Shown here: in pieces, positions 16,858 to 26,825 of the stretch | Layout of the letters: each line of letters begins with the position of its first letter | Numbering within the stretch: position 1 is the first letter of the stretch | NCBI RefSeq assembly: GCF_000175195.1 | Contig: NZ_ACQL01000166.1 | Span: forward strand, 1 to 35,471 | From: Actinobacillus minor NM305 | Lineage (GTDB): Bacteria > Pseudomonadota > Gammaproteobacteria > Enterobacterales > Pasteurellaceae | Direction: 5' to 3' | DNA length: 35,471 bases | The notes under the pieces: model-generated | What the model was told of the DNA's origin: nothing | The model's database searches: none | Seen by the model: the letters and a program-made list of their open reading frames with translations, nothing else | Translations under genes and position numbers: made by a program

Positions 16858-18888
16858 TTACGCAATACCTTTATGGCGTAATAACGCATCTAAGGTTGGT
16901 TTACGACCTCGGAAACGTTCAAATAACACCATCGGCTCTTCTGAACCGCCTCGAGTTAGAATGTTATCAAGGAAAGATTGCCCCGTTTGGCGATTGAAGA
17001 TCCCTTCTTCCTCAAATTTTGAGAATGCATCTGCAGAGAGGACTTCAGCCCATAAATAGCTGTAATAACCGGCAGCATAGCCACCCGCAAAAATATGGCT
17101 AAAGCTATGCGGTGTGCGTACCCAATCCGGTGTTTTAACGACCGCAACATCAGCTTTAACGGCTTTTAGCGTATCTAAGACTAACCCTTCTCGTGGCTGC
17201 GCTAAATGTAAACGGAAATCGAACAAGCCGAACTCTAATTGACGAAGCACAAACATTGCCGCTTGGAAATTTTTCGCTTTGAGTAATTGTGTCAATTTTT
17301 CTTTTGGTAATGGCTCACCTGTTTCGTAATGCCCTGAGATAAATTGTAACGCCTCTTCTTCCCAACACCAGTTTTCAAGGAATTGGCTTGGTAGCTCTAC
17401 CGCATCCCAAGGCACACCGTTGATCCCAGCGACATCACCGACATCAATTTGGGTAAGCATATGATGAATGCCGTGTCCAAATTCGTGGAATAAGGTTGTT
17501 ACTTCATCGTGAGTAAATAACGCAGGTTTATCGCCAATCGGTTTATTAAAGTTACAGGTTAAATAGGCTACCGGTTTTTGCAATGAACCATCGGCAAGAC
17601 GTTTTTGGTTAATGCAATCGTCCATCCAAGCACCGCCACGTTTATTTTCTCGTGCGTATAAATCTAAATAGAATGAGCCTCGTTCTTCGTTATTTTCATC
17701 GTAAATTTGGAAAAAACGGACATCTTCGTGCCAAGTATCAATGCCAAATTTTTCTTCGATACGTAAGCCGAAAATACGTTTCATCAATTCAAATAAGCCG
17801 GAAAGAACACGATCTTCAGGGAAATACGGGCGAAGTTCCTCATCGTTAATAGAATAAAGCGCTTGTTTTTGTTTTTCGCTGTAAAAAGCAATATCCCAAG
17901 GCTCTAGTGTTTCTACACCATAATTTTCTTTCACGAATTGTTTTAGCTCGCAAATTTCTTTTTTGCCTTGCTCTTTCGAACGATTTGCAAGATTTTCTAA
18001 AAATTCGACCACTTGTTGTGGGTTTTCCGCCATTTTGGTTGCGAGCGATAAATCCGCATAAGTGGCGAAACCGAGTAGTTGTGCCATTTCTAAGCGTAAT
18101 TTCAGTTTTTCATCGATATTCGCAGAGTTATCCCATTTGCCGGCATTTGAACCCTGATCAGAGGCTCGGGTTGCATATTCTTTATAAACCATTGCACGTA
18201 ATTCACGGTTTTCGCAATAGGTTAAGACCGGGAAATAGCTTGGGAATTCAAGGGTAAAACGGTATCCCTCTTTCCCTTTGCTTTGAGCAGACAGTTTTGC
18301 AGCTTCTAACGCTGATTCCGGCAAGCCTTTTAGTTGCGTTTCATCGGTAACGATGATATCCCAACCCATTGTGGCATCTAACACGTTATTGCTAAATTCT
18401 GCACCTAATTCAGATAAGCGAGCAGACACTTCGCCATAGCGTTTTTGTTTATCGGCTGGGAGAGAAATGCCGGATAATTCAAAATCACGTAAACTATTTT
18501 CAATGGTTTTTTGTTGCGCTTTAGAATAAGTCGCAAATTCAGGCGAATTTTTGAGTTTTAGGTAGCCTTGATATAAACCTTGATGTTGCCCCGCCCAAGT
18601 ACTGTATTCAGAAAGAAGAGGTAAGCAGGCTTGATAAGCCTCTCGCAATTCAGGCGAATTTTTTACACCATTTAAATGGCTTACCGGCGACCATGCTCGA
18701 GAAAATTTATCGCCTGCAATGGCTTGTGGTAAATAGAAATTTTCCCAAGTTGGATTTTCGATTTGAGCCACTTTTTCAATGGTTTCACGACACTCTTTGA
18801 TCACTGCTTCTACGGCAGGTTGAATATGCTCAGCCTTAATTTGGGAAAATGCAGGTAATCCTGTGTAGTTTAAAAGTGGATTTGACAT
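16858..18888 (-). CDS. prlC: oligopeptidase A (M3 metallopeptidase)
   Basis: PrlC/OpdA is a cytosolic zinc oligopeptidase that degrades short peptides, including released signal peptides. The 676 residues match the family (680 in E. coli). The zinc motif is His468-Glu469-Phe-Gly-His472 in TLFHEFGHGIHHML. The C-terminal signature FSHIFAGGYAAGYYSYLW is intact. AAGGAATATAT precedes the ATG. It has its own terminator and is separated from pflA by a hairpin. Confidence 0.96.
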   Translation of the reverse strand: MSNPLLNYTGLPAFSQIKAEHIQPAVEAVIKECRETIEKVAQIENPTWENFYLPQAIAGDKFSRAWSPVSHLNGVKNSPELREAYQACLPLLSEYSTWAGQHQGLYQGYLKLKNSPEFATYSKAQQKTIENSLRDFELSGISLPADKQKRYGEVSARLSELGAEFSNNVLDATMGWDIIVTDETQLKGLPESALEAAKLSAQSKGKEGYRFTLEFPSYFPVLTYCENRELRAMVYKEYATRASDQGSNAGKWDNSANIDEKLKLRLEMAQLLGFATYADLSLATKMAENPQQVVEFLENLANRSKEQGKKEICELKQFVKENYGVETLEPWDIAFYSEKQKQALYSINDEELRPYFPEDRVLSGLFELMKRIFGLRIEEKFGIDTWHEDVRFFQIYDENNEERGSFYLDLYARENKRGGAWMDDCINQKRLADGSLQKPVAYLTCNFNKPIGDKPALFTHDEVTTLFHEFGHGIHHMLTQIDVGDVAGINGVPWDAVELPSQFLENWCWEEEALQFISGHYETGEPLPKEKLTQLLKAKNFQAAMFVLRQLEFGLFDFRLHLAQPREGLVLDTLKAVKADVAVVKTPDWVRTPHSFSHIFAGGYAAGYYSYLWAEVLSADAFSKFEEEGIFNRQTGQSFLDNILTRGGSEEPMVLFERFRGRKPTLDALLRHKGIA

Positions 18889-18912
18889 ATATATTCCTTC
18901 TTATTAAATGAT

Positions 18913-18935
18913 AGGGATGCTGAAACAGCATCCCT
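18913..18935 (-). terminator. hairpin after pflA
   Basis: AGGGATGCTG (18913-18922) and CAGCATCCCT (18926-18935) form a perfect 10-bp stem with a 3-nt loop between pflA and prlC. On the minus strand it is followed by ATCATTTAATA rather than a clean T-run, so termination may be partial. An exact uptake signal lies at 18963-18971. Confidence 0.6.
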
Positions 18936-18977
18936 CGTAAAGTAAAAGTTTCTTAAAATTTGACCGCTTGTAAAAAA

Positions 18978-19718
18978 TTAGAATTTAACAGCATGCCCGT
19001 AACTTTCAATAATTCCTTTCAAATGTTCTAATTTCTCTTTTGGTGGGGGTAATACGCCTTCGAGCTCATATTTATACCCCAGCGTTTCCCATTTATGCGC
19101 ACCTAAACGATGATATGGGAGTAATTCTACTTTTTCAATATTTTCCATACCTTGAATGAATTGTCCTAAACGGTGCGCTGAATCGTCATCATCGGTATAA
19201 CCCGGCACGACTACATAGCGAATCCACGTGCGTTTATTGAGTTTTTGTAAATAACGGGCAAAATCCAATGTGCGTTTGTTGGATACACCAATTAAATCCT
19301 GATGAATTTCATCATTCAACTGTTTGAGATCCAGTAAAACTAAATCCGTAACCTCTAACATTTCATCAACTAATGGACTGTAATGGCGAACAAAGCCGTT
19401 AGTGTCTAAGCAAGTATCAATACCTTCTGCTTTACAAGCTCGGAACCAATCACGAACAAATTCCATTTGTAGCACCGCTTCGCCACCAGAAGCTGTCACG
19501 CCGCCCCCTGTTGCTTTCATAAAATGCTTATAGGTTACAACTTCTTTCATGAGATCTTCTACGCTGATCTCTTTCCCACCGTCTAAATCCCACGTGTCTC
19601 TGTTATGACAGTATTTACAACGCATTAAACAGCCTTGTAAAAAGAGAATGAAACGAATACCGGGACCATCTACGGTTCCACAAGATTCATAAGAGTGATA
19701 ACGGGCTAAAACTGACAT
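18978..19718 (-). CDS. pflA: pyruvate formate-lyase-activating enzyme
   Basis: This radical-SAM enzyme installs the glycyl radical on PflB under anaerobiosis. The 246 residues are family length. The cluster motif is Cys30-x3-Cys34-x2-Cys37 in [15 protein letters not shown], followed by [25 protein letters not shown] precedes the ATG. In enterics it directly follows pflB; here hel lies between them. Confidence 0.96.
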   Translation of the reverse strand: MSVLARYHSYESCGTVDGPGIRFILFLQGCLMRCKYCHNRDTWDLDGGKEISVEDLMKEVVTYKHFMKATGGGVTASGGEAVLQMEFVRDWFRACKAEGIDTCLDTNGFVRHYSPLVDEMLEVTDLVLLDLKQLNDEIHQDLIGVSNKRTLDFARYLQKLNKRTWIRYVVVPGYTDDDDSAHRLGQFIQGMENIEKVELLPYHRLGAHKWETLGYKYELEGVLPPPKEKLEHLKGIIESYGHAVKF

Positions 19719-19765
19719 GGTACTTTCCTATTAACGTAGATATAAAATTTTAGTTGTTTTATATG

Positions 19766-19797
19766 AATTGCCCCTATAACAGAGAATAGGGGCAATT
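19766..19797 (-). terminator. hairpin after hel
   Basis: AATTGCCCCTA (19766-19776) and TAGGGGCAATT (19787-19797) form a perfect 11-bp stem between hel and pflA. The minus-strand flank is CATATAAAAC, without a true T-run, so it may be a partial terminator or an mRNA-stabilising stem. Confidence 0.55.
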
Positions 19798-19827
19798 ATT
19801 ATATAATAAATTTTGAATGTAAGCTGT

Positions 19828-20658
<831 letters not shown>

Positions 20659-20689
20659 TTAATAAAAAGCATAGATTGCAGTTAAAATA

Positions 20690-20712
20690 AAGGGAACATT
20701 CATTGTTCCCTT
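20690..20712 (-). terminator. pflB terminator
   Basis: AAGGGAACA (20690-20698) and TGTTCCCTT (20704-20712) form a 9-bp stem with a 5-nt loop. On the minus strand it is followed by TATTTTAA. It lies between pflB and hel. Confidence 0.7.
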
Positions 20713-20757
20713 CACTTCAATTGTGGCTGCTATTAAATTAGCTTCCCACCGTTATGA

Positions 20758-23082
20758 TTACATACATTCAGTAAATGTACGAGTAATCACATCTTGTTGT
20801 TGCTCTTTCGTTAAAGAGTTGAAACGTACCGCATAACCTGAAACACGAATGGTTAATTGTGGATATTTTTCAGGGTGCTCAACCGCATCTAATAACGTTT
20901 CACGGTTTAATACGTTCACATTTAAGTGCTGACCACCTTCAACTGTTGCTTCGTGGTGGAAGTAGCCGTCCATTAAGCCTGCAAGGTTACGTTTTTGCGC
21001 TTCGTAATCTTTACCTAATGCATTTGGTACGATAGAGAAGGTATAAGAAATACCATCTTTCGCATATGCAAATGGAAGTTTAGCCACAGAGGTTAATGAC
21101 GCTACCGCACCTTTTTGGTCACGACCATGCATTGGGTTAGCACCTGGTCCAAATGGCGCACCTGCACGACGACCGTCTGGGGTGTTACCTGTTTTCTTAC
21201 CATAAACCACGTTAGAAGTAATAGTAAGTACAGATTGTGTTGGTGTTGCATTGCGGTATGTTTTGAGTTTCTGAATTTTCTTCATGAAACGTTCAACTAA
21301 ATCAACAGCGATATCGTCTACGCGGTTGTCATTGTTACCAAATTGTGGATATTCGCCTTCGATTTCGAAGTCTGTTGCTACATTTTTCGCTACGCCAACC
21401 ACTTCGCCTGCTTTGTTTTTGATTTCAATATCAGTACGAATTGGTTTAACTTTTGCATATTTAATTGCAGATAATGAGTCCGCTGCCACAGAAAGACCTG
21501 CGATACCACATGCCATTGTACGGAATACATCACGGTCGTGGAATGCCATTAACGCTGCTTCATATGCATATTTGTCGTGCATAAAGTGGATGATGTTTAA
21601 TGCAGTCACATATTGTGTTGCTAACCAATCCATGAAGCTGTCTAAGCGAGTCATTACATCATCATAATCTAAGTATTCGCTTGTAATTGGCGCAGTTTTT
21701 GGACCTACTTGGTCACCTGATTTCTCGTCCACACCACCATTGATTGCGTATAATAATGTTTTCGCTAAGTTCGCACGAGCACCGAAGAACTGCATTTGTT
21801 TACCTACCACCATTGGCGATACGCAGCATGCAATTGCGTAATCATCGTTTTCGAAGTCTGGGCGCATTAAGTCATCGTTTTCATATTGAACTGATGATGT
21901 ATCGATAGATACTTTAGCCGCATAGTGTTTGAAACCTTCCGGTAAGCTCTCTGACCAAAGGATTGTTAAGTTTGGTTCTGGAGATGGACCCATTGTGTAA
22001 AGGGTATTTAAGATACGGAAGCTGGTTTTGGTTACTAATGTACGACCGTCTAAGCCCATACCTGCTAAAGTTTCAGTTGCCCACATTGGGTCGCCTGAGA
22101 ATAATTGATCGTATTCAGGTGTACGTAAGAAACGCACCATACGTAATTTCATTACTAAGTGGTCAATTAACTCTTGAGCTTCTTCTTCAGTGATTTTGCC
22201 TGCTTTTAAATCACGCTCGATATAAATATCTAAGAATGAAGATACGCGACCGAATGACATTGCCGCACCGTTTTGTGATTTCACTGCTGCAAGGTAAGCA
22301 AAGTAAACCCATTGTACCGCTTCTTGTGCGTTAGTTGCTGGGTTTGAAATGTCAAAGCCATAAGATGCCGCCATTTCTTTCATTTTGCCTAAAGCACGGT
22401 GTTGTTCCGCAATTTCTTCACGTAATTGAATCGTTGCTTGGATATCTTCGCCTGATTCTAATTTTGCTTGTAATGATGCAAATTGACGTTGTTTATCTTT
22501 CATTAAGAAATCTGCACCATAAACCGCTAAACGGCGATAGTCACCAATGATACGACCACGACCATAAGCATCCGGTAAACCTGTGATAACACCAGATTTA
22601 CGGCAACGTAAAATGTCCGGTGTATAAACATCGAATACACCTTGGTTGTGAGTTTTACGGTATTCTGTAAAGATTTTTTCTACTTCTGGGTTTAATTCGC
22701 GGCGGTAAACTTTGCACGAACCTTTAACCATGTTGATACCACCAAACGGCATAATTGCACGTTTTAAAGGCGCATCTGTTTGAAGACCAACGATTTTTTC
22801 TAATGCTTGATCAATATAACCTGGTTTGTGAGAAGTAATGGTTGATGGAGTTTCACAATCAATGTCATAAGGTTCGTGAGTTTTGTTCTCAACCTTGATT
22901 TTTTCCATTACTTCGTTCCATAACTTAGTGGTTGCTTCTGTTGCGCCCGCTAAGAATGATTCGTCACCTTCATACGGTGTATAGTTTTTTTGGATAAAAT
23001 CACGTACGTTTACTTCAGTTTGCCAGTCGCCACCGGTAAACCCTGCCCACGCTTTTTGTTGAGCTTCAGTTAGTTGAGTCAT
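20758..23082 (-). CDS. pflB: pyruvate formate-lyase
   Basis: PflB converts pyruvate and CoA to acetyl-CoA and formate in anaerobic mixed-acid fermentation. The 774 residues are slightly longer than E. coli PflB (760). The catalytic Cys-Cys pair lies in IACCVSPM near residue 430. The radical glycine is Gly749 in [20 protein letters not shown] precedes the ATG. It lies 95 nt after focA, with which it is probably cotranscribed. An imperfect uptake-signal dyad sits in the gap. Confidence 0.98.
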   Translation of the reverse strand: MTQLTEAQQKAWAGFTGGDWQTEVNVRDFIQKNYTPYEGDESFLAGATEATTKLWNEVMEKIKVENKTHEPYDIDCETPSTITSHKPGYIDQALEKIVGLQTDAPLKRAIMPFGGINMVKGSCKVYRRELNPEVEKIFTEYRKTHNQGVFDVYTPDILRCRKSGVITGLPDAYGRGRIIGDYRRLAVYGADFLMKDKQRQFASLQAKLESGEDIQATIQLREEIAEQHRALGKMKEMAASYGFDISNPATNAQEAVQWVYFAYLAAVKSQNGAAMSFGRVSSFLDIYIERDLKAGKITEEEAQELIDHLVMKLRMVRFLRTPEYDQLFSGDPMWATETLAGMGLDGRTLVTKTSFRILNTLYTMGPSPEPNLTILWSESLPEGFKHYAAKVSIDTSSVQYENDDLMRPDFENDDYAIACCVSPMVVGKQMQFFGARANLAKTLLYAINGGVDEKSGDQVGPKTAPITSEYLDYDDVMTRLDSFMDWLATQYVTALNIIHFMHDKYAYEAALMAFHDRDVFRTMACGIAGLSVAADSLSAIKYAKVKPIRTDIEIKNKAGEVVGVAKNVATDFEIEGEYPQFGNNDNRVDDIAVDLVERFMKKIQKLKTYRNATPTQSVLTITSNVVYGKKTGNTPDGRRAGAPFGPGANPMHGRDQKGAVASLTSVAKLPFAYAKDGISYTFSIVPNALGKDYEAQKRNLAGLMDGYFHHEATVEGGQHLNVNVLNRETLLDAVEHPEKYPQLTIRVSGYAVRFNSLTKEQQQDVITRTFTECM

Positions 23083-23117
23083 TTTAAGTCCTCTATTTGT
23101 TAGTAAATTAAGTTGAT

Positions 23118-23161
23118 AAGCGGTATGTTTTTAGCAAAATTTTACAAAAAAATAACCGCTT
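23118..23161 (-). repeat. inverted uptake-signal pair between focA and pflB
   Basis: AAGCGGT (23118-23124) and ACCGCTT (23155-23161) form a 7-bp dyad around an AT-rich 30-nt loop. The inner bases pair poorly. It may set the relative expression of focA and pflB or simply be paired uptake signals; a full terminator would cut off pflB. Confidence 0.45.
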
Positions 23162-23177
23162 GAATTTGAAATCAAAA

Positions 23178-24002
23178 TTAGTGCTTACGGATATGTAAGA
23201 ACCATTGCACCATGCCGATACAGAAGGCGCCACCAACAATGTTACCTAATGTGACCGGAATTAAATTTTTCATGACAAAATGATAAGTATCTAAATCTGC
23301 ATATTGTGCAGCATCTACACCAATGGCTTGCCAGAATTCAGGAGAAGCCGATTGGGAAATAAGAATCCCCATTGGAATCATGAACATATTTGCTACACAG
23401 TGTTCAAATCCCGAAGCTACAAACAAGCCAATAGGTAAAATCATAATAAAGGCTTTATCGGTAAGGCTTTTGCCTGCATATGCCATCCAAACAGCAATAC
23501 ACACCATAATGTTACACAAAATCCCAAGAGAAAAGGCTTCCAACCAAGTGTGATGAATTTTATGTTGTGCCGTTTTTAAAATCGTTAAGCCCCATTGCCC
23601 GTTTGCTGCCATAGTTTGTCCAGCAAACCAAATCAGCGCAACGATTAAGAGACCACCGATAAAGTTACCAAGGTAAACAACAACCCAGTTTTTAAACATT
23701 TGAGCCCATGTGATCCTGTGGCTGGCTTTAGCAACAAGCGTTAGTGTTGAAGAAGTAAAAAGCTCCGCCCCAAACACAACACACATAATAACCCCTACAG
23801 AGAATACCGTGCCGCCAAGGAATTTAGAAACACCCCATGCAACATCGGATGCACCTGTTTGGGTCGTCGTATAATAAACGAAAGCGAGTGCAATAAATGC
23901 ACCTGCTGTGATTGCGGAGATAAAAGAGTAAAATTGATTTTTGGTTGCTTTGTAAACCGCGCCATCTTCTGCGATTTTTGCCATTTCAGCAGGAGAAAAC
24001 AT
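23178..24002 (-). CDS. focA: formate channel FocA
   Basis: This 274-residue inner-membrane protein belongs to the formate-nitrite transporter family and has about six TM helices. Family signatures present include FGAELFTSS, VYLGNFIGGL, LGILCNIMVCIAVW and IPVTLGNIVGGAFCIG. It moves formate produced by PflB across the inner membrane. AAGGATAGCAA precedes the ATG. It is first in the focA-pflB unit, with a sigma-70-like promoter and an FNR-like site upstream. Confidence 0.96.
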   Translation of the reverse strand: MFSPAEMAKIAEDGAVYKATKNQFYSFISAITAGAFIALAFVYYTTTQTGASDVAWGVSKFLGGTVFSVGVIMCVVFGAELFTSSTLTLVAKASHRITWAQMFKNWVVVYLGNFIGGLLIVALIWFAGQTMAANGQWGLTILKTAQHKIHHTWLEAFSLGILCNIMVCIAVWMAYAGKSLTDKAFIMILPIGLFVASGFEHCVANMFMIPMGILISQSASPEFWQAIGVDAAQYADLDTYHFVMKNLIPVTLGNIVGGAFCIGMVQWFLHIRKH

Positions 24003-24052
24003 TTGCTATCCTTGAAATAAAAAAATTTGAAAAATGATAAGATTTGTTGAGA

Positions 24053-24080
24053 ATTATAGACCTGTTAGGCTCATCTTCAA
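24053..24080 (-). promoter_or_regulatory. focA-pflB promoter
   Basis: On the minus strand TTGAAG (24075-24080), a 16-nt spacer and a perfect TATAAT (24053-24058) lie about 50 nt before the focA ATG. Confidence 0.6.
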
Positions 24081-24121
24081 AATAAAAAGTGATTAAATTA
24101 GTGGGGTTCAAGCACCTTTTT

Positions 24122-24135
24122 TTGATGTACCTCAA
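24122..24135. promoter_or_regulatory. FNR-like site upstream of focA
   Basis: TTGAT-GTAC-CTCAA matches the FNR consensus TTGATNNNNATCAA at nine of ten defined positions. It is centred about 126 nt before the focA ATG and about 80 nt before the TATAAT-based start. Anaerobic control of focA-pfl by FNR is known in enterics; here it is inferred from the site. The same site also lies about 67 nt before yqaA. Confidence 0.65.
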
Positions 24136-24201
24136 ACTCAACACAAAATAAAACATAATTTAAATTTTCTATTAACTATTTATTAACAAAATAATACATA
24201 T

Positions 24202-24702
24202 ATGATTACAGAATATCTCTTATCTTTTTTTAGTTTGTTTTTTTCAGCAGAAAATCAATTAGTCACAATGTTTGTGAGTGGCTTCTTAAGTTCGACTCTA
24301 TTACCTGGTAATTCAGAAGTGATCTTTAGTACTCTAGCCGGGCAGCAAATCTTTCTTGATAAAACGTTATGGTCTCCGTCACTCGTTATGCTTATTTTAG
24401 TGGCTACATTTAGTAATGCATTAGGGAGCTTTGTAACGTACCTCATGGGAAAGCTCGTTCCTAAACCTGTTGATCCTAAAAATCGTTATGCTAAGTGGGC
24501 TTTAGCAAAGAGCGAGAAGTACGGGGCGGTAATATTGCTGTTGAGCTGGCTACCACTTGTTGGAGACTTATTATGTGGCATAGCAGGCTGGCTTAAATTT
24601 CCTGTAAAACAAATCCTGTTTTATCTGATAGTAGGTAAGTTTTTGCGCTATCTTTTGCTACTTTTTTCTATGTATCCTTTTATACGCTACGTCATTGAAT
24701 AA
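24202..24702 (+). CDS. yqaA: YqaA/DedA-family membrane protein
   Basis: The 166-residue membrane protein matches E. coli YqaA (142 aa). The signature FLSSTLLPGNSEVIFS is followed by the VTYLMGKLVP region, KYGAVILLLSWLPLVGDLLCGIAGW and KFLRYLLL. It has about four hydrophobic helices and the SNARE-associated/VTT-like fold of the DedA superfamily. DedA proteins are linked to lipid-carrier recycling and membrane homeostasis, but YqaA itself is uncharacterised. No clear ribosome-binding site precedes the ATG at 24202; a later ATG (MFVSGF) would cut into the first helix. Confidence 0.85.
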   Translation: MITEYLLSFFSLFFSAENQLVTMFVSGFLSSTLLPGNSEVIFSTLAGQQIFLDKTLWSPSLVMLILVATFSNALGSFVTYLMGKLVPKPVDPKNRYAKWALAKSEKYGAVILLLSWLPLVGDLLCGIAGWLKFPVKQILFYLIVGKFLRYLLLLFSMYPFIRYVIE

Positions 24703-24740
24703 AAAAATTGAGTTAAAGCCTTATAGCAAAAGACTTTAAC
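24702..24740 (-). terminator. parE terminator
   Basis: GTTAAAG (24712-24718) pairs with CTTTAAC (24734-24740). On the minus strand the stem is followed by CTCAATTTTTTT. It lies between the convergent yqaA and parE genes and serves parE. Confidence 0.7.
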
Positions 24741-24802
24741 CCATCTTCACAAAAATGAATGAAACTGCCTATTTTTTCATACATCCAGAAAGGTGTAGTA
24801 GG

Positions 24803-26713
24803 CTAGACAGCTAGTTCGGCCTCATTACCACGATTTTGTAACCACTGTTTACGATCTTCCGAACGCTTTTTCGCTAAGAGCATATCCATCAACTCGAAAG
24901 TTTGGCTATCTTGCCCATCTTCTTCTCGTTCTTCAAAGGTAAGTTGTACTAAGCGGCGAGTACTTGGATCCATTGTCGTTTCTCGGAGCTGGCTCGGGTT
25001 CATTTCACCCAATCCTTTAAAGCGTTGCACATTTGGTTTGCCTTTTTTCTTGGCTAAGCGAGCAAGAATTGCCTCTTTCTCGTCTTCGTCAAGAGCGTAG
25101 TGTACTTCATCTTTACCAATATCAATACGGTAAAGCGGTGGCATTGCCACATAAACGTGTCCATTTTTAACCAAATTTGGGAAATGACGCAAGAATAAGG
25201 CACACAATAACGTTGCAATATGTAAACCGTCTGAGTCGGCATCCGCTAAAATACAAACTTTCCCATAACGCAATTCATCTAAGTTATCGTTATCCGGATC
25301 GATCCCCATTGCAATAGCAATGTCGTGTACTTCTTGAGAAGCTAAGACTTGATCCGAAGAAACTTCCCAAGTATTTAAAATTTTTCCACGGAGCGGCAAA
25401 ATCGCCTGATATTCTTTATCACGAGCTTGTTTGGCTGAACCGCCCGCAGAATCCCCTTCAACTAAAAATAACTCGGTACGGCTCAAATCTTGTGAAGTAC
25501 AATCCGCTAATTTCCCTGGAAGCGCAGGCCCACTCACTAATTTTTTACGCACCACTTTTTTGGCTGCACGTAAACGGCTTTGTGCGGAACTAATTGCCAA
25601 TTCCGCTAAGGTCTTACCGATTTGCACATTTTGATTTAACCAAAGGCTAAAAGCATCTTTAATCGTGCTATCAACATAGCTGGAAGCCTGACGAGAAGAG
25701 AGACGCTCTTTTGTTTGCCCTGCAAATTGTGGCTCTTGAATTTTAAGCGATAACACGTAAGCACAGCGGTTCCAAACATCATCTGCAGTTAATTTAATCC
25801 CTTTTGGCAATAGGTTATGAATTTCGCAGAATTCGGTTATTGCCTTTAATAAACCATTGCGCAAACCGTTTACGTGCGTTCCCCCTTGAGCTGTTGGAAT
25901 TAAGTTTACATAACTTTCCGCCAACAATTCGCCACCTTCCGGTAGCCACGTTAATGCCCAACTTACTGCTTCAGTTTCAGAAGTCACATCACCAATAAAA
26001 GGTGGATTTGGTAAACATTCATACTCTTTAAGCGCTTCACTCAAATAATCAGACAAACCGTCTTCGTAATACCAACTTTCTTGCGTATCGTTAATTTTAT
26101 CCGTGAAGTTAATGGTTAATTTCGGACAGAGAACCGCTTTTGCTTTGAGTAAATGACGTAAACGACTTACCGAGAATTTAGGGCTATCGAAATACTTAGG
26201 ATTAGGATAGAAACGCACCGTTGTCCCGGTTTGGCGTTTCGGGCAACTTCCTACTACGGTTAAATCTTCAACTTTTACGCCATTAGCAAAAGCAATAGTA
26301 TAAATTTCGCCATTGCGCTTAATCGTAATTTCGACACGTTCAGAAAGGGCATTGACCACGGAAATCCCAACCCCGTGCAAACCGCCTGAAAAAGTGTAAT
26401 TTTTATTGGAAAATTTACCGCCTGCATGTAGTTTTGTTAAGATGAGTTCTACACCTGACATTTTCTCTGTCGAGTGAATATCAACCGGCATTCCTCGCCC
26501 ATTATCAATGACTTCCAAAGAGTTGTCTTTGTGTAAAATAACATCAATTTGTGTTGCATAGCCTGATAACGCTTCATCTACACTGTTATCAATAACCTCT
26601 TGCCCTAAATGGTTTGGGCGGGTTGTATCCGTGTACATTCCCGGACGAAGTTGAACAGGCTCAAGATCTTTTAAAACGGTAATTTCATCAGCACCGTAGC
26701 GTTTATCAGACAT
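24803..26713 (-). CDS. parE: DNA topoisomerase IV subunit B
   Basis: ParE is the ATPase subunit of topoisomerase IV, which decatenates daughter chromosomes together with ParC (not in this window). The 636 residues match the family (630 in E. coli). The GHKL ATPase motifs are VIDNSVDEAL, DNGRGMPVD and GGLHGVGISVVNAL. The Toprim motifs are LFLVEGDSAGGSAKQARD (the E-G-D-S-A acidic centre) and ILADADSDGLHI (the DxD metal site). The C-terminal RFKGLGEMNPSQL is present. It follows ampG after a gap that contains a REP-like palindrome. Confidence 0.98.
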   Translation of the reverse strand: MSDKRYGADEITVLKDLEPVQLRPGMYTDTTRPNHLGQEVIDNSVDEALSGYATQIDVILHKDNSLEVIDNGRGMPVDIHSTEKMSGVELILTKLHAGGKFSNKNYTFSGGLHGVGISVVNALSERVEITIKRNGEIYTIAFANGVKVEDLTVVGSCPKRQTGTTVRFYPNPKYFDSPKFSVSRLRHLLKAKAVLCPKLTINFTDKINDTQESWYYEDGLSDYLSEALKEYECLPNPPFIGDVTSETEAVSWALTWLPEGGELLAESYVNLIPTAQGGTHVNGLRNGLLKAITEFCEIHNLLPKGIKLTADDVWNRCAYVLSLKIQEPQFAGQTKERLSSRQASSYVDSTIKDAFSLWLNQNVQIGKTLAELAISSAQSRLRAAKKVVRKKLVSGPALPGKLADCTSQDLSRTELFLVEGDSAGGSAKQARDKEYQAILPLRGKILNTWEVSSDQVLASQEVHDIAIAMGIDPDNDNLDELRYGKVCILADADSDGLHIATLLCALFLRHFPNLVKNGHVYVAMPPLYRIDIGKDEVHYALDEDEKEAILARLAKKKGKPNVQRFKGLGEMNPSQLRETTMDPSTRRLVQLTFEEREEDGQDSQTFELMDMLLAKKRSEDRKQWLQNRGNEAELAV

Positions 26714-26751
26714 TCTTTTATTCTCTATAATCTATCACAAATGGAAATAAA

Positions 26752-26783
26752 GCCAGTATTTTACAATTAAAATGGGCTTTTTG
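26752..26783 (-). terminator. weak hairpin between ampG and parE
   Basis: On the minus strand AAAGCC-C-ATTTT and AAAAT-ACT-GGCTTT form an interrupted stem between ampG and parE. The downstream TATTTCC is a poor T-tract. It adjoins the REP-like palindrome at 26784-26807. Confidence 0.35.
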
Positions 26784-26807
26784 GTAGGGGCGAAATATTT
26801 TTCGCCC
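26784..26807. repeat. REP-like palindromic repeat, single unit
   Basis: This 24-nt unit, whose core is GGGCGAAATATTTTTCGCCC, is identical to the unit at 29463-29486 and, inverted, at 29506-29529. The core is itself a palindrome (GGGCGAAA / TTTCGCCC). It lies between ampG and parE. Confidence 0.8.
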
Positions 26808-26825
26808 AATGATTTATCTTAGCTT

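Noticed and set aside
25054-25242. Short frames antisense or out of frame within parE, sppA, tex, prlC and pflB
   Set aside because: They lie inside strongly conserved genes, lack ribosome-binding sites and have no protein family features.
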